Shown here piece by piece: positions 1-6,684 of a stretch of DNA of 64,000 nt (position 1 is its first letter; each line of letters starts with the position of its first letter). Both the position numbers and the translations under genes were made by a program. The notes beneath the pieces are model-generated. The model ran no database searches. It saw nothing but the letters and a program-made list of their open reading frames with translations, and had not been told where the DNA came from. The stretch comes from DATMER01 sp963844885 (GTDB taxonomy: Bacteria; Acidobacteriota; Thermoanaerobaculia; Multivoradales; UBA5704), in NCBI GenBank assembly GCA_963844885.1, contig CAWJQA010000012.1, positions 1 to 64,000 of the forward strand. The letters run 5' to 3'.

Positions 1-1493
1 GCTGTAGGCCGAGGGGTTTGTTGTTTTCCGGCGGCTTTCGCCATTTGCCGGTGCCTCAGTCCTGACCATGGCTCCGTTTCCCGCCGCCGCTCATCGAACC
101 GGACTTGCGGATCTCTCGCATCCGGCTCTCGGACGGGCTTCACGAGAGGGCATGCACGGGACTCCCTTGCAGGCGCCTCTGGCGGATGTCGATCACTCCC
201 GCCTTGCCATGGATTTCGGAGTATCCGAATCGGCTGGTCCCAGTATCCGAATCGGCTGGTCCCTCTGACGCGCAGCTTGTGCCGCCGACAGAGGAACCGT
301 CGAACCCGCATCCGCACGTGCCAGCCGACAGTATTGTAGGCTTGGTGCGTGAACCCAAAGCTGAAGTACTCAGCCCACCCCGACAGGAGTCGGTTGAGCC
401 GTTCTTGCAGCTTGGGCCAGGGTGTCGGGTTTCCCCGGAGCAGTAGAGTGTTGACCTTTTCCTTGAGCCTCTTCTGGGCCTTCTTCGATGGCCAAGCCGA
501 GATAAATCTCTTCCCGGTTAGCCAGTGCCGGGCCGGTCCAAAGGTGTAACCCAAAAAGTCGAACGGCTCTTCTCGGGCGTAACAGAGGCGCGTTTTGGTG
601 GGATGGATCGTTAGGCCGAGTTTTGCCAGCCAGTGCGACACTAACGCCAGGCTTTCTTCAGCCTGGCGGCGACTCGCGCAAAGGATGACAAAATCATCGG
701 CGTAGGAAACGATCTGTCCCAGCCTTTCCGACGCCCCGGTCTTCCGCCAATGGCGTAGAAGGCGGTTGATGTAGATATTGGCCAGCAGAGGTGAAACAAC
801 CCCGCCTTGGGGAGTCCCCTGTTTGCTCTTCTTGCCGCCCGTCATCCGCCGGTTTCCCCTCTCATCCCTCTCCTCCACCGGCGATTTCAGCCACAGCTTG
901 AGCAGCCGCAGGATCTTCCCGTCGGCCACCCGCCGCGCCACGCTCTGCAACAGCTCGGCGTGGGGGATGGTGTCGAAGTACTTCGTCACGTCCGCATCAA
1001 CGACGTGCTCCTGGCCTCCATACAACCGCTCCTTAACCTTGGCCAGTGCGTCGTGCGCACTGCGCTCCGGTCGGTAGGCATAGACGTTGTCCTCGAAGTC
1101 GGCCTCGAAGATCGGCCCAAGGATCAGCACGACGGCGGTCTGTACCACCCGATCCCTTATGGTCGGGATTCCGAGTGGGCGCTCGCCACCGCCGGGCTTT
1201 GGGATCATCACCCGCCGCACCGGTTGGGGGCGGTAGGTCTCTTCCACCAGTTCCTGCCGAAGCTCAGCCAGCCAACGGTCAACGCCATAGGCTTTGATGT
1301 CCTCGAACCGAACCCCGTCGACTCCGGCCACTCCGGCATTGGCTTTCGCCTGCCGGTAGGACCGCTCCAGGGTTTCCGCCCAGCACACCTTGTCATACAG
1401 CGTGTAAAACCGAAAGTCCGGCTCCCGCTTGGCCTTCTCATAGAGCTTCTTCCGGAGTCGCTCGACTTGATCGGGTTCTAGACTTTTTGTCAA
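1..1493 (-). CDS. ltrA: Group II intron reverse transcriptase/maturase (3' truncated by window edge)
   Basis: This intron-encoded protein reverse-transcribes and splices its host intron. The minus-strand frame is open from 1493 to the window edge (497 codons). It starts with TTG (TTGACAAAAAGTCTAGAA), seven bases after a clear AAGGAG site, which is why I chose that codon; no ATG precedes the conserved N-terminus. Visible signatures are LGIPTIRDRVVQ, VDADVTKYFDTIPH, QGTPQGGVVSPLLANIYIN, the catalytic YADD (bases 705-694), and the maturase (domain X) region with FLGYTFG. The frame runs on through domain V as VREPDARDPQVRFDE, a read-through common in annotated bacterial intron proteins, so the natural stop is uncertain. 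No frameshift or stop was found, so the protein may be active. Confidence 0.9.
   Translation of the reverse strand, partial: MTKSLEPDQVERLRKKLYEKAKREPDFRFYTLYDKVCWAETLERSYRQAKANAGVAGVDGVRFEDIKAYGVDRWLAELRQELVEETYRPQPVRRVMIPKPGGGERPLGIPTIRDRVVQTAVVLILGPIFEADFEDNVYAYRPERSAHDALAKVKERLYGGQEHVVDADVTKYFDTIPHAELLQSVARRVADGKILRLLKLWLKSPVEERDERGNRRMTGGKKSKQGTPQGGVVSPLLANIYINRLLRHWRKTGASERLGQIVSYADDFVILCASRRQAEESLALVSHWLAKLGLTIHPTKTRLCYAREEPFDFLGYTFGPARHWLTGKRFISAWPSKKAQKRLKEKVNTLLLRGNPTPWPKLQERLNRLLSGWAEYFSFGFTHQAYNTVGWHVRMRVRRFLCRRHKLRVRGTSRFGYWDQPIRILRNPWQGGSDRHPPEAPARESRACPLVKPVREPDARDPQVRFDERRRETEPWSGLRHRQMAKAAGKQQTPRPT
96..128 (-). ncRNA. Group II intron domain V hairpin
   Basis: On the minus strand, GAGCCGGA (128-121) pairs with TCCGGTTC (103-96), and TGCG pairs with CGCA above a two-base AG bulge. 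This gives the roughly 33-nt shape and the AGC triad in the basal stem expected of catalytic domain V. It lies inside the open frame of the reverse transcriptase. The intact stem suggests that the ribozyme core is conserved. Confidence 0.75.
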
Positions 1494-2291
1494 TCCCGGT
1501 CTCCTTCTCGTTCTGAAGCGTGCCCGAACCAGGGCTCCCTCCCTCCACCGGCGTTACCCGGCTTCATCGGTACTATGAGCCCCTCCGACTTCCACACGGG
1601 CCCGAGGCTGACCCTTTCAGATCACCCCGGTTGGTGGCCGCGACCCACCACCTATGTGGATCTCACACGTTGCCTCAAAGACCTTCTGCGCATGCTGACC
1701 CCACTACCCCGGCTGGAGAGGACAGGTTCTTCGGTCGGTTGCTCCCCCGCCCCCCAACGGCCTTCCCCTTGTGACAGGAGGGTCGGCTCCAGCGAGAAAC
1801 TATCGAGGCCTGCTCAGGGTTCACGTGCTTTTCGGCCTGCGCATTTGCACCTCGGTTGCACCGAGGACTCCCCCAGAGGCTTCAGCCGGACGATTACTCG
1901 ATCTCGGCTGCTCCAGTGGCTACCGGGCGAACCGACAATTCCCCGGACGGGACTTGCACCCGCTGGCCTTTGAGACCCAGGAGGTCTCTCTGTAATCTGG
2001 AAACTCAGCTCACATCAGACCTCCCTTCGTGTCGCACTGCCACCCGCTTTTTGAGAAGAAGAGACGGAGGGAACCTCTGGTGGCTGCGAGAGATCAAGAA
2101 TCGGCCTTTGCACGGTGGTTCGTCGGCACAGCTTAGCTGAAGCGACCTGAAAGGTGGCGTAGATTTGGCTGATCCGGAGAAGATTAGCCTCCTCTCCGTC
2201 CTTCAAGGGCGTCCGCAGACGCACCTCTTCCTTCCGCTCCGCGAAAGCGCATCGACAACGCCGGCTGTGGTTCGAGTTGCGCCGCCCGCGA

Positions 2292-2600
2292 TCACGGAGG
2301 GTCGGTGGCCTCGGCTTTCACGAAGGGCAAGCCTGGCGGAAACGAGCCGATCGGGAATCTTGCCGATCGATCGCCTTCGCGCCAGCGGTCGGCGGCATCC
2401 CGGAACGCAGCCACGAACGTGGCATAGGCTTCCCAGAAGGCCTTGCGCACGGCTTTGGTCGCCGCGTAGTACAGCGGCACCGGTGCGGTTGAACCAGAGT
2501 CCCCGGATCGGCTCCCCGGCGAGGATCTCCCGGACGCTGTGGACGCCGGGCCATTCGCTGGCATGGGCGGGTGGCACCCACTCCACTCCACCCACTCCAC
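2292..2600 (-). pseudogene. Remnant of a REP-associated (IS200-like) transposase
   Basis: Two minus-strand segments in different frames look like the C-terminal part of Y1-type REP-associated transposases. Around 2562-2487 one frame reads EWPGVHSVREILAGEPI then RGLWFNRT, and around 2465-2295 another reads KAFWEAYATFVAAFRDAA then FPIGSFPPGLPFV, ending at the stop at 2292. The frames are joined by a shift and an apparent deletion, and the catalytic N-terminal part is absent. This is a dead fragment. It matters because the genome also carries REP-like palindromes (8.9, 47.8, 56.2 and 62.1 kb) that such enzymes can spread. Identity rests on remembered family motifs. Confidence 0.55.
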
Positions 2601-2658
2601 TCTGCACCCACTCCTGGCCACCCATTCCTGGCAGACTCGCCCCCGCGCACCCGTCTGC

Positions 2659-2687
2659 TTGACAGACGCCTTTAGTGTAGCTACAGT
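2659..2687 (+). promoter_or_regulatory. Promoter of brnTA
   Basis: A perfect TTGACA (2659-2664) is separated by 17 bases from TACAGT (2682-2687). The brnT ATG is only five bases after the -10 box, so transcription should begin at or next to the start codon and the mRNA would be leaderless. BrnT/BrnA promoters are usually repressed by the antitoxin complex, but no operator palindrome was identified here. Confidence 0.65.
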
Positions 2688-2692
2688 AAAGC

Positions 2693-2962
2693 ATGCGGAT
2701 TGAGTTCGATCCCGCCAAGAGCGCAGCAAACCAGACGAAGCACGGCGTATCGCTGGCCTTGGCAGTCGGGCTCGACTGGGAAGCTGCGCTGGTATGGGTC
2801 GATGACCGGTTCGAGTACAACGAGACGCGCATGATCGCGCTCGCGCCGAGGACCGAGATGTTGTACTACGTAGCGTTTGTAGACCGTGGCGAGGTGCGCA
2901 GGATCATAAGCCTGCGCCGCGCCAATCGTCGCGAGGTGAAGCACTATGTCGAAAATTTCTAG
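2693..2962 (+). CDS. brnT: BrnT-family ribonuclease toxin
   Basis: The 89-residue protein has the BrnT layout: an N-terminal strand MRIEFDPAKSAANQTKHGV, a central segment ending in the conserved ETRMIALAPRTE, and a C-terminal RRIISLRRANRREVKHY. BrnT toxins are small RelE-fold RNases that block growth until bound by BrnA. The length matches the family (about 90). It overlaps the next gene by 17 bases, the usual toxin-first brnTA order. The start is the only ATG near the N-terminus and follows a strong promoter by five bases, without a Shine-Dalgarno site. Confidence 0.85.
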   Translation: MRIEFDPAKSAANQTKHGVSLALAVGLDWEAALVWVDDRFEYNETRMIALAPRTEMLYYVAFVDRGEVRRIISLRRANRREVKHYVENF

Positions 2963-3245
2963 GCGACCTGCCATTGTCATGCCTACCCTCGAAGAGGATA
3001 GGGTCATTACTGCGGCGGCCAAGAACGACCCTGACGCGCAACCGCTCACACCAAAGCAGCTAAAGGCTATGGTTCCAATGCGGGCGCTGCGTGGCCGTCC
3101 GAAATCTGAGAACAAGAAGCTGCTCGTGTCAGTGCGCTACAGTCCCGAGGTCGTTGCCTACTTCAAGTCTACCGGTGAAGGCTGGCAATCCCGAATGGAT
3201 GGCGTGCTTCGGCAGTACGTGGCACGCCACTCCCGTAGAACGTGA
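2946..3245 (+). CDS. brnA: BrnA-like antitoxin
   Basis: The 99-residue protein overlaps the 3' end of brnT. Its C-terminal part, VSVRYSPEVVAYFKSTGEGW followed by QSRMDGVLRQYV, is the ribbon-helix-helix DNA-binding region typical of BrnA antitoxins. The N-terminal half is charged and probably wraps the toxin. It should neutralise BrnT and repress the shared promoter. The N-terminus is somewhat longer than in short BrnA proteins; the ATG at 2946 lies within brnT, so translational coupling is likely. Confidence 0.8.
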   Translation: MSKISRRPAIVMPTLEEDRVITAAAKNDPDAQPLTPKQLKAMVPMRALRGRPKSENKKLLVSVRYSPEVVAYFKSTGEGWQSRMDGVLRQYVARHSRRT

Positions 3246-3375
3246 GTTGATCGTCCTCCCCGGAGCAGGCTGGAAGCGACCTCTGGAACCCTGGCAGCAT
3301 CCTGGCACGGCCGGGGCCCAGACTGGACCGGCGAGTGACAGGCGTGTACACTTTGAGATGCACAGGAGGAGCACG

Positions 3376-3681
3376 ATGAAGTTCCTTTCCGTCGGAGATC
3401 TGAAAAGCAAGTCGGCCGAGGTGTGGAAGGGCCTCACAGCGGAGCGGGAGCTGGTGGTGACTTCCAATGGCCGGCCCATCGCCATCCTTTCGGCGGTAAC
3501 AGAAGACACTCTTGAGGAAACCTTGGCCGCGATCCGCAGGTCGAGGGCGGTCGCAGCGGTGTCGGAGATCCAGCGGCGATCGGCGCAGCGGGGTACAGAC
3601 GCCTTCACCCCTGCCGAGATCGATGCTGAGATTACGGCCGTCCGGCGAGCCCGCCGACAGCAGGGTCATTCCCCGCAATGA
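3376..3681 (+). CDS. Phd/YefM-like antitoxin
   Basis: The 101-residue protein starts at ATG 3376, six bases after AGGAGGA. The N-terminal MKFLSVGDLKSKSAEVWKGL and VVTSNGRPIAIL are the fold signature of Phd/YefM antitoxins, which bind DNA as dimers. The C-terminal half is an Arg/Glu-rich helical region likely to bind the toxin. The stop overlaps the start of the PIN-domain gene by four bases (ATGA), so the two are a translationally coupled toxin-antitoxin pair with the antitoxin first. Confidence 0.8.
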   Translation: MKFLSVGDLKSKSAEVWKGLTAERELVVTSNGRPIAILSAVTEDTLEETLAAIRRSRAVAAVSEIQRRSAQRGTDAFTPAEIDAEITAVRRARRQQGHSPQ

Positions 3682-4085
3682 AGATCGTCCTGGACACGAA
3701 CGTCCTCGTGTCCGGCCTGCTTCAACCTCTCGGCCCTTCTGGCCAGATCGTGCGCTTGGTGGCTTCCGGCGACCTGGTCCTTTGTCATGACCCGAGGATT
3801 CTGGTCGAGTACCAGGAAGTCCTGCTGCGCAAGAAATTCCGCTTCGATCCCGAGCGCGTCGATGCCCTGCTGGAGGAAATCAAAGCAGACGGCATTCCGG
3901 TCGCGGCCCGTCCTCTCGCGATAAGGCTGCCCGACTCCGATGACGAGCCGTTCCTGGAGGTCGCTCTGGCAGGTGGGGCTCAGTATCTTGTCACGGGGAA
4001 CATCAAGCATTACCCCGCCGAAGCGCGGAGTGGAATCGAAGTGCTTTCCCCTCGGTCGTTCATCGAGCTCTATCGAGCCCACTAG
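3678..4085 (+). CDS. PIN-domain toxin (COG1569 type)
   Basis: This 135-residue protein is a probable Mg-dependent ribonuclease toxin. It begins KIVLDTNVLVSGLL, giving the first acidic residue of the PIN site. Further acidic positions occur in LPDSDDEPFLEVAL, and the conserved YLVTGNIKHYP then SPRSFIELY complete the pattern of the 'putative toxin component, PIN family' group rather than classical VapC. It is coupled to the upstream Phd-like antitoxin. A GC-rich hairpin follows 18 bases after the stop. Confidence 0.85.
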   Translation: MKIVLDTNVLVSGLLQPLGPSGQIVRLVASGDLVLCHDPRILVEYQEVLLRKKFRFDPERVDALLEEIKADGIPVAARPLAIRLPDSDDEPFLEVALAGGAQYLVTGNIKHYPAEARSGIEVLSPRSFIELYRAH

Positions 4086-4102
4086 GGCCCGGCCTCCTGA
4101 CA

Positions 4103-4128
4103 AGCCGGCGGGTGGCGGCCCGCCGGCT
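4103..4128. terminator. Hairpin between the PIN toxin and the halogenase gene
   Basis: AGCCGGCGGG pairs with CCCGCCGGCT around a six-base loop. The genes on the two sides converge, so it could end both. There is no clear U-run on either strand, so factor-independent termination is uncertain. A close variant of the same hairpin lies at 6593-6618. Confidence 0.5.
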
Positions 4129-4148
4129 GGCTTCGTAGACCTCTCGCC

Positions 4149-5735
4149 TCAGTTCGCGTGGAGCTGTTTCAGGTATTGGTAGGTCGTGGGCAGCGTGGAG
4201 AGCAGCTCGCGCTGCTTGCGCTTGACTTCGGCGAAGATCGGCTCGGCCCGCTGCTGCGCGTTCGCCCGGTGCCGCAAGGCCGGCATCGGCTTTTCCGGGA
4301 CCAGGCCCAGGCCGCCGAAAATCGAGTAGTAGCTGCCGTTCGTCCAGAAGTTCCGGAACTCCGACTCGGGGTTGCCGTAGTAGCTCGATTCATCGGAGCT
4401 GGCCAGGCTCACCGGCAGACCGGCCTTGTAGGTGGCGATTTTCTCCTTGATGTTGTCGGAGAGGTGAATCTCCTTGTTCGCCCGCCAGAAGGGCGTATCC
4501 ATGCGCGGCGAAATCACGTAGTGCGCCTGGATGAAGTCCCGGCAGTCGTCGAACATGGTTTCGATCTCCGTGTTGAACCGATCGGAGAGGACCGGGTCGA
4601 AGCTCTTGTCCGGGAAATACTTCGCCAGGAAGTAGTTCGCGGCGTAGATGAAGAAGATTCCGGTCGACTCCAGCGGCTCGACGAAGCAGGAGGAGAGGCC
4701 GATGCCTACCACGTTCTTGACCCAGGCGCGGCGGTTGCGGCCCACCCGGAAACGGATCTTGTTGAGCGGGGTCTTTTCCGGGTCCAGGTTCCAGAGCTTG
4801 CAGAAGTCGCGGGCCGCTTCGTCGACGCTCGCGAAGCGGCTCGAATAGACGTAACCGGAGCCGAATCGGCCGAGCATCGGGATCTTCCAGGTCCAACCCG
4901 AGTCCATGGCGATGGACGAGGTGTAGGGCTCGATGCCGTTCTTCTCGTCGTCGTTCGGCACCGCGGAGGCCACGGCGCTGTCGCAGAGGAGATAGTCGCT
5001 CATGTCGAGGAACGGCTCTTGCATCGCCTCGTTGACGAGCAGGGAGCGGAAACCCGAGCAGTCGATGAAGAGATCGCCTTCGATCGTGAGCCCGCCCTTG
5101 GTCTTGAGCGCCGTGAGGAAGCCGTCGGCGTCCTTGGTCACGCCTTCGAGCTCGTCGTAGATGTGGTGGACTCCCAGCTTGCCGGTCGCGAACCGCCGGA
5201 GGAAGTCGGCCACGAGGTGGGCGTCGAAGTGCCAGGCGTGGTTGACCGCCCGCCGGCCGTCGAGGTAGCGCGGCGAGAGCTTCGCGTCCATGACCGGCGG
5301 CTCTTTGAAACAGGCGTAGTCGTACGGCTCGCCGTCGCCGGCGCCCCGGCGGAGCAGCCAGTAGTGCGAGAGGGGGATGTCGTCGCAGCTCGGGAGCAGC
5401 CCGAACGGATGATAAAAATGGTTGCTCTGGCCGTTCTCGGCCGGAGCCTGCCAGTTGACGAACCGGATGGCGGTTTTGAAGGCGGCGTTGCACTCCTTCA
5501 TCCACTCGTCTTCGGGGATCCCGAGGAAGTCGAAAAAGACGCGCTGAAGGTTCGGCACGGAAGCCTCGCCGACGCCGATGCGGGGGATGGCCTTGGCCTC
5601 CATCAAGGTGACGTGTACGGTGCCGTGGAGGGCCTTCGAGAGGTATGACGCCGTCATCCAGCCGGCCGTACCACCGCCGAGGATCACGATTCGCTTGATG
5701 AGATTGTCCTGCGGAGAGCTAGCGCTCTTGTCCAT
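4149..5735 (-). CDS. Flavin-dependent tryptophan halogenase family protein
   Basis: The 528-residue protein belongs to the FADH2-dependent halogenases (PrnA, RebH, PyrH) that chlorinate or brominate indole substrates via hypohalous acid. Seen in the sequence are the FAD loop GGGTAGW (about 20-26), the catalytic lysine region AAFKTAIRF (K87), the WxWxIP motif WTWKIP (281-286), and the glutamate in FVEPLESTGIF (E356). All key residues are present and the length matches (about 530). ATG 5735 follows GGAGGGA. No flavin reductase, transporter or biosynthetic partner lies nearby, so the substrate is unknown. A 65-bp piece of this gene (5185-5249) recurs exactly behind ppk1. Confidence 0.9.
   Translation of the reverse strand: MDKSASSPQDNLIKRIVILGGGTAGWMTASYLSKALHGTVHVTLMEAKAIPRIGVGEASVPNLQRVFFDFLGIPEDEWMKECNAAFKTAIRFVNWQAPAENGQSNHFYHPFGLLPSCDDIPLSHYWLLRRGAGDGEPYDYACFKEPPVMDAKLSPRYLDGRRAVNHAWHFDAHLVADFLRRFATGKLGVHHIYDELEGVTKDADGFLTALKTKGGLTIEGDLFIDCSGFRSLLVNEAMQEPFLDMSDYLLCDSAVASAVPNDDEKNGIEPYTSSIAMDSGWTWKIPMLGRFGSGYVYSSRFASVDEAARDFCKLWNLDPEKTPLNKIRFRVGRNRRAWVKNVVGIGLSSCFVEPLESTGIFFIYAANYFLAKYFPDKSFDPVLSDRFNTEIETMFDDCRDFIQAHYVISPRMDTPFWRANKEIHLSDNIKEKIATYKAGLPVSLASSDESSYYGNPESEFRNFWTNGSYYSIFGGLGLVPEKPMPALRHRANAQQRAEPIFAEVKRKQRELLSTLPTTYQYLKQLHAN
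5185..5249 (-). repeat. Halogenase segment duplicated at 6619-6683
   Basis: Sixty-five bases inside the halogenase gene, coding for the conserved NHAWHFDA region, are identical base for base to 6619-6683 in the same orientation. Identity at wobble positions excludes chance or protein-level selection and points to a recent copying event. Confidence 0.9.
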
Positions 5736-5868
5736 GTCTACTCCCTCCTGAAATCAGACCTGCATTGGATTGAATACGACCCCGCCGCCGTCCCGGACAG
5801 AGCGGAGTCGCCCCCTTAGAGTGCGGAGAGGAGAGGAAAACGGGACACTTCAAGACGGCCGGGGAAAC

Positions 5869-6306
5869 TCAGGCGTCGATCACCGTGAGGTGGTGGAAGC
5901 CGTCGGACACGGCCTCGGCGGGGATGCGGCGGTCGAAGGTGGCGAGGCTGGCGCCATGGCGGCGAGCCAGGGCGAGGAGGTAGAGGTCGGTCACGCGCGA
6001 GGGCGTGAGGAGCGCGGGTCGGACGAGATGGGCGGGATCGAGCAGAGAGATGTCGTCGGGGCAAAACTCGTGGCGCGGGTCGGCGCAAAACTCCGCCACG
6101 ACCGCATGCACCTCGGCGGTGGTGCCGAGCGCATTGGGGTAGGCGCTCTGGCTGGCGATACGGACGACGCCGTTTTGAACAAGCGGGCAGGTGAGAAAGC
6201 GCAAGCCCGGCCTGGTCTCGACCCAGCGGTGCGCCGCATCATGAAACACGTGCTGAGGATCGAGCAAGGCGAGCAGCGTGTTGAGGTCGAGCAGGTAGCG
6301 GCTCAA
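5869..6306 (-). CDS. vapC: VapC-family PIN-domain toxin
   Basis: The 145-residue protein starts SRYLLDLNTLLALLD, with the first PIN aspartate, carries HDAAHRWVE, and ends with the conserved TDLYLLALARRHGASLATFD, supplying the further acidic residues. This is the VapC pattern of a Mg-dependent endoribonuclease. It overlaps its antitoxin by four bases. It lies 133 bases downstream of nothing but the halogenase start, so it is not part of that gene's unit. About 130 bases between 5736 and 5868 contain the halogenase leader and no further gene. Confidence 0.85.
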   Translation of the reverse strand: MSRYLLDLNTLLALLDPQHVFHDAAHRWVETRPGLRFLTCPLVQNGVVRIASQSAYPNALGTTAEVHAVVAEFCADPRHEFCPDDISLLDPAHLVRPALLTPSRVTDLYLLALARRHGASLATFDRRIPAEAVSDGFHHLTVIDA

Positions 6307-6530
6307 TCCACGTCCTCGGCCAGGATCTTGACCAACTCGGGGGTAACGGGACCGGCATCCGGCCGCACGGGGAAGAGGCGGATGCCGTTGCGGATGGCGG
6401 CAGGCTGGGAGGGGGCGAAGCCGCGGCGTGCGAGGTCAGAGACGATGGTACCGATGGACACGCCTCGTTGAGCGGCCAAAGCGCGGGCCAAGGCCAACAC
6501 GTCGTCGTCAAGGGTGAGCGTGGTTCTCAT
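6303..6530 (-). CDS. vapB: VapB-type antitoxin
   Basis: The 75-residue protein begins MRTTLTLDDDVLALARALA, a ribbon-helix-helix DNA-binding start, continues with GVSIGTIVSDLARRG, and ends in an acidic tail AEDVD that should contact the toxin. I chose the ATG at 6530 over an upstream ATG at 6548 because it begins the conserved strand. The stop overlaps the vapC start by four bases. Together they form an antitoxin-first VapBC module. Confidence 0.8.
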   Translation of the reverse strand: MRTTLTLDDDVLALARALAAQRGVSIGTIVSDLARRGFAPSQPAAIRNGIRLFPVRPDAGPVTPELVKILAEDVD

Positions 6531-6592
6531 AGCATCAAGCAGCATCACGCATCAGACACGCGGTGTCAACAGGGCAACGCCGTCCGCCCCGA

Positions 6593-6618
6593 AGCCGGCG
6601 GGCGGCGGTCCGCCGGCT
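6593..6618. terminator. Hairpin downstream of ppk1
   Basis: AGCCGGCGG pairs with CCGCCGGCT. It is a near copy of the hairpin at 4103-4128 behind the halogenase gene, and is joined directly to the 65-bp halogenase fragment. It probably ends ppk1 transcription ahead of vapBC; no U-run is visible. Confidence 0.5.
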
Positions 6619-6683
6619 GTCGCGAACCGCCGGAGGAAGTCGGCCACGAGGTGGGCGTCGAAGTGCCAGGCGTGGTTGACCGC
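6619..6683 (-). repeat. Copied 65-bp halogenase fragment behind ppk1
   Basis: This stretch is identical to 5185-5249 inside the halogenase gene and lies in the same orientation, between the ppk1 stop and a hairpin resembling the one behind the halogenase gene. It has no start codon of its own and is not expected to be translated. Confidence 0.9.
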
Positions 6684-6684
6684 T

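Larger units (their letters stand above)
1..2224 (-). mobile_element. Group II intron, 3' end beyond the left edge
   Basis: Read on the minus strand, the element would begin near 2224 with GTGCGTC, a typical group II intron 5' end. About 730 bases of GC-rich structured sequence follow (domains I-IV), then the intron-encoded reverse transcriptase from 1493, then a domain V hairpin at 128-96. The 3' end (domain VI and exon junction) lies at or past base 1. The stretch before the coding start contains the run GGGTAACGCCGGTGGAGGGA, which I recognise from the leaders of related bacterial introns. The 5' boundary is inferred from the consensus only. The upstream exon side (2225 onward) contains decayed transposase sequence, so the intron appears to sit in other mobile DNA. 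Confidence 0.8.

Noticed and set aside
2570..2632. Coding repeat from CCACTCCACC-type sequence
   Set aside because: It lies within the decayed transposase and is a short low-complexity run with no gene.
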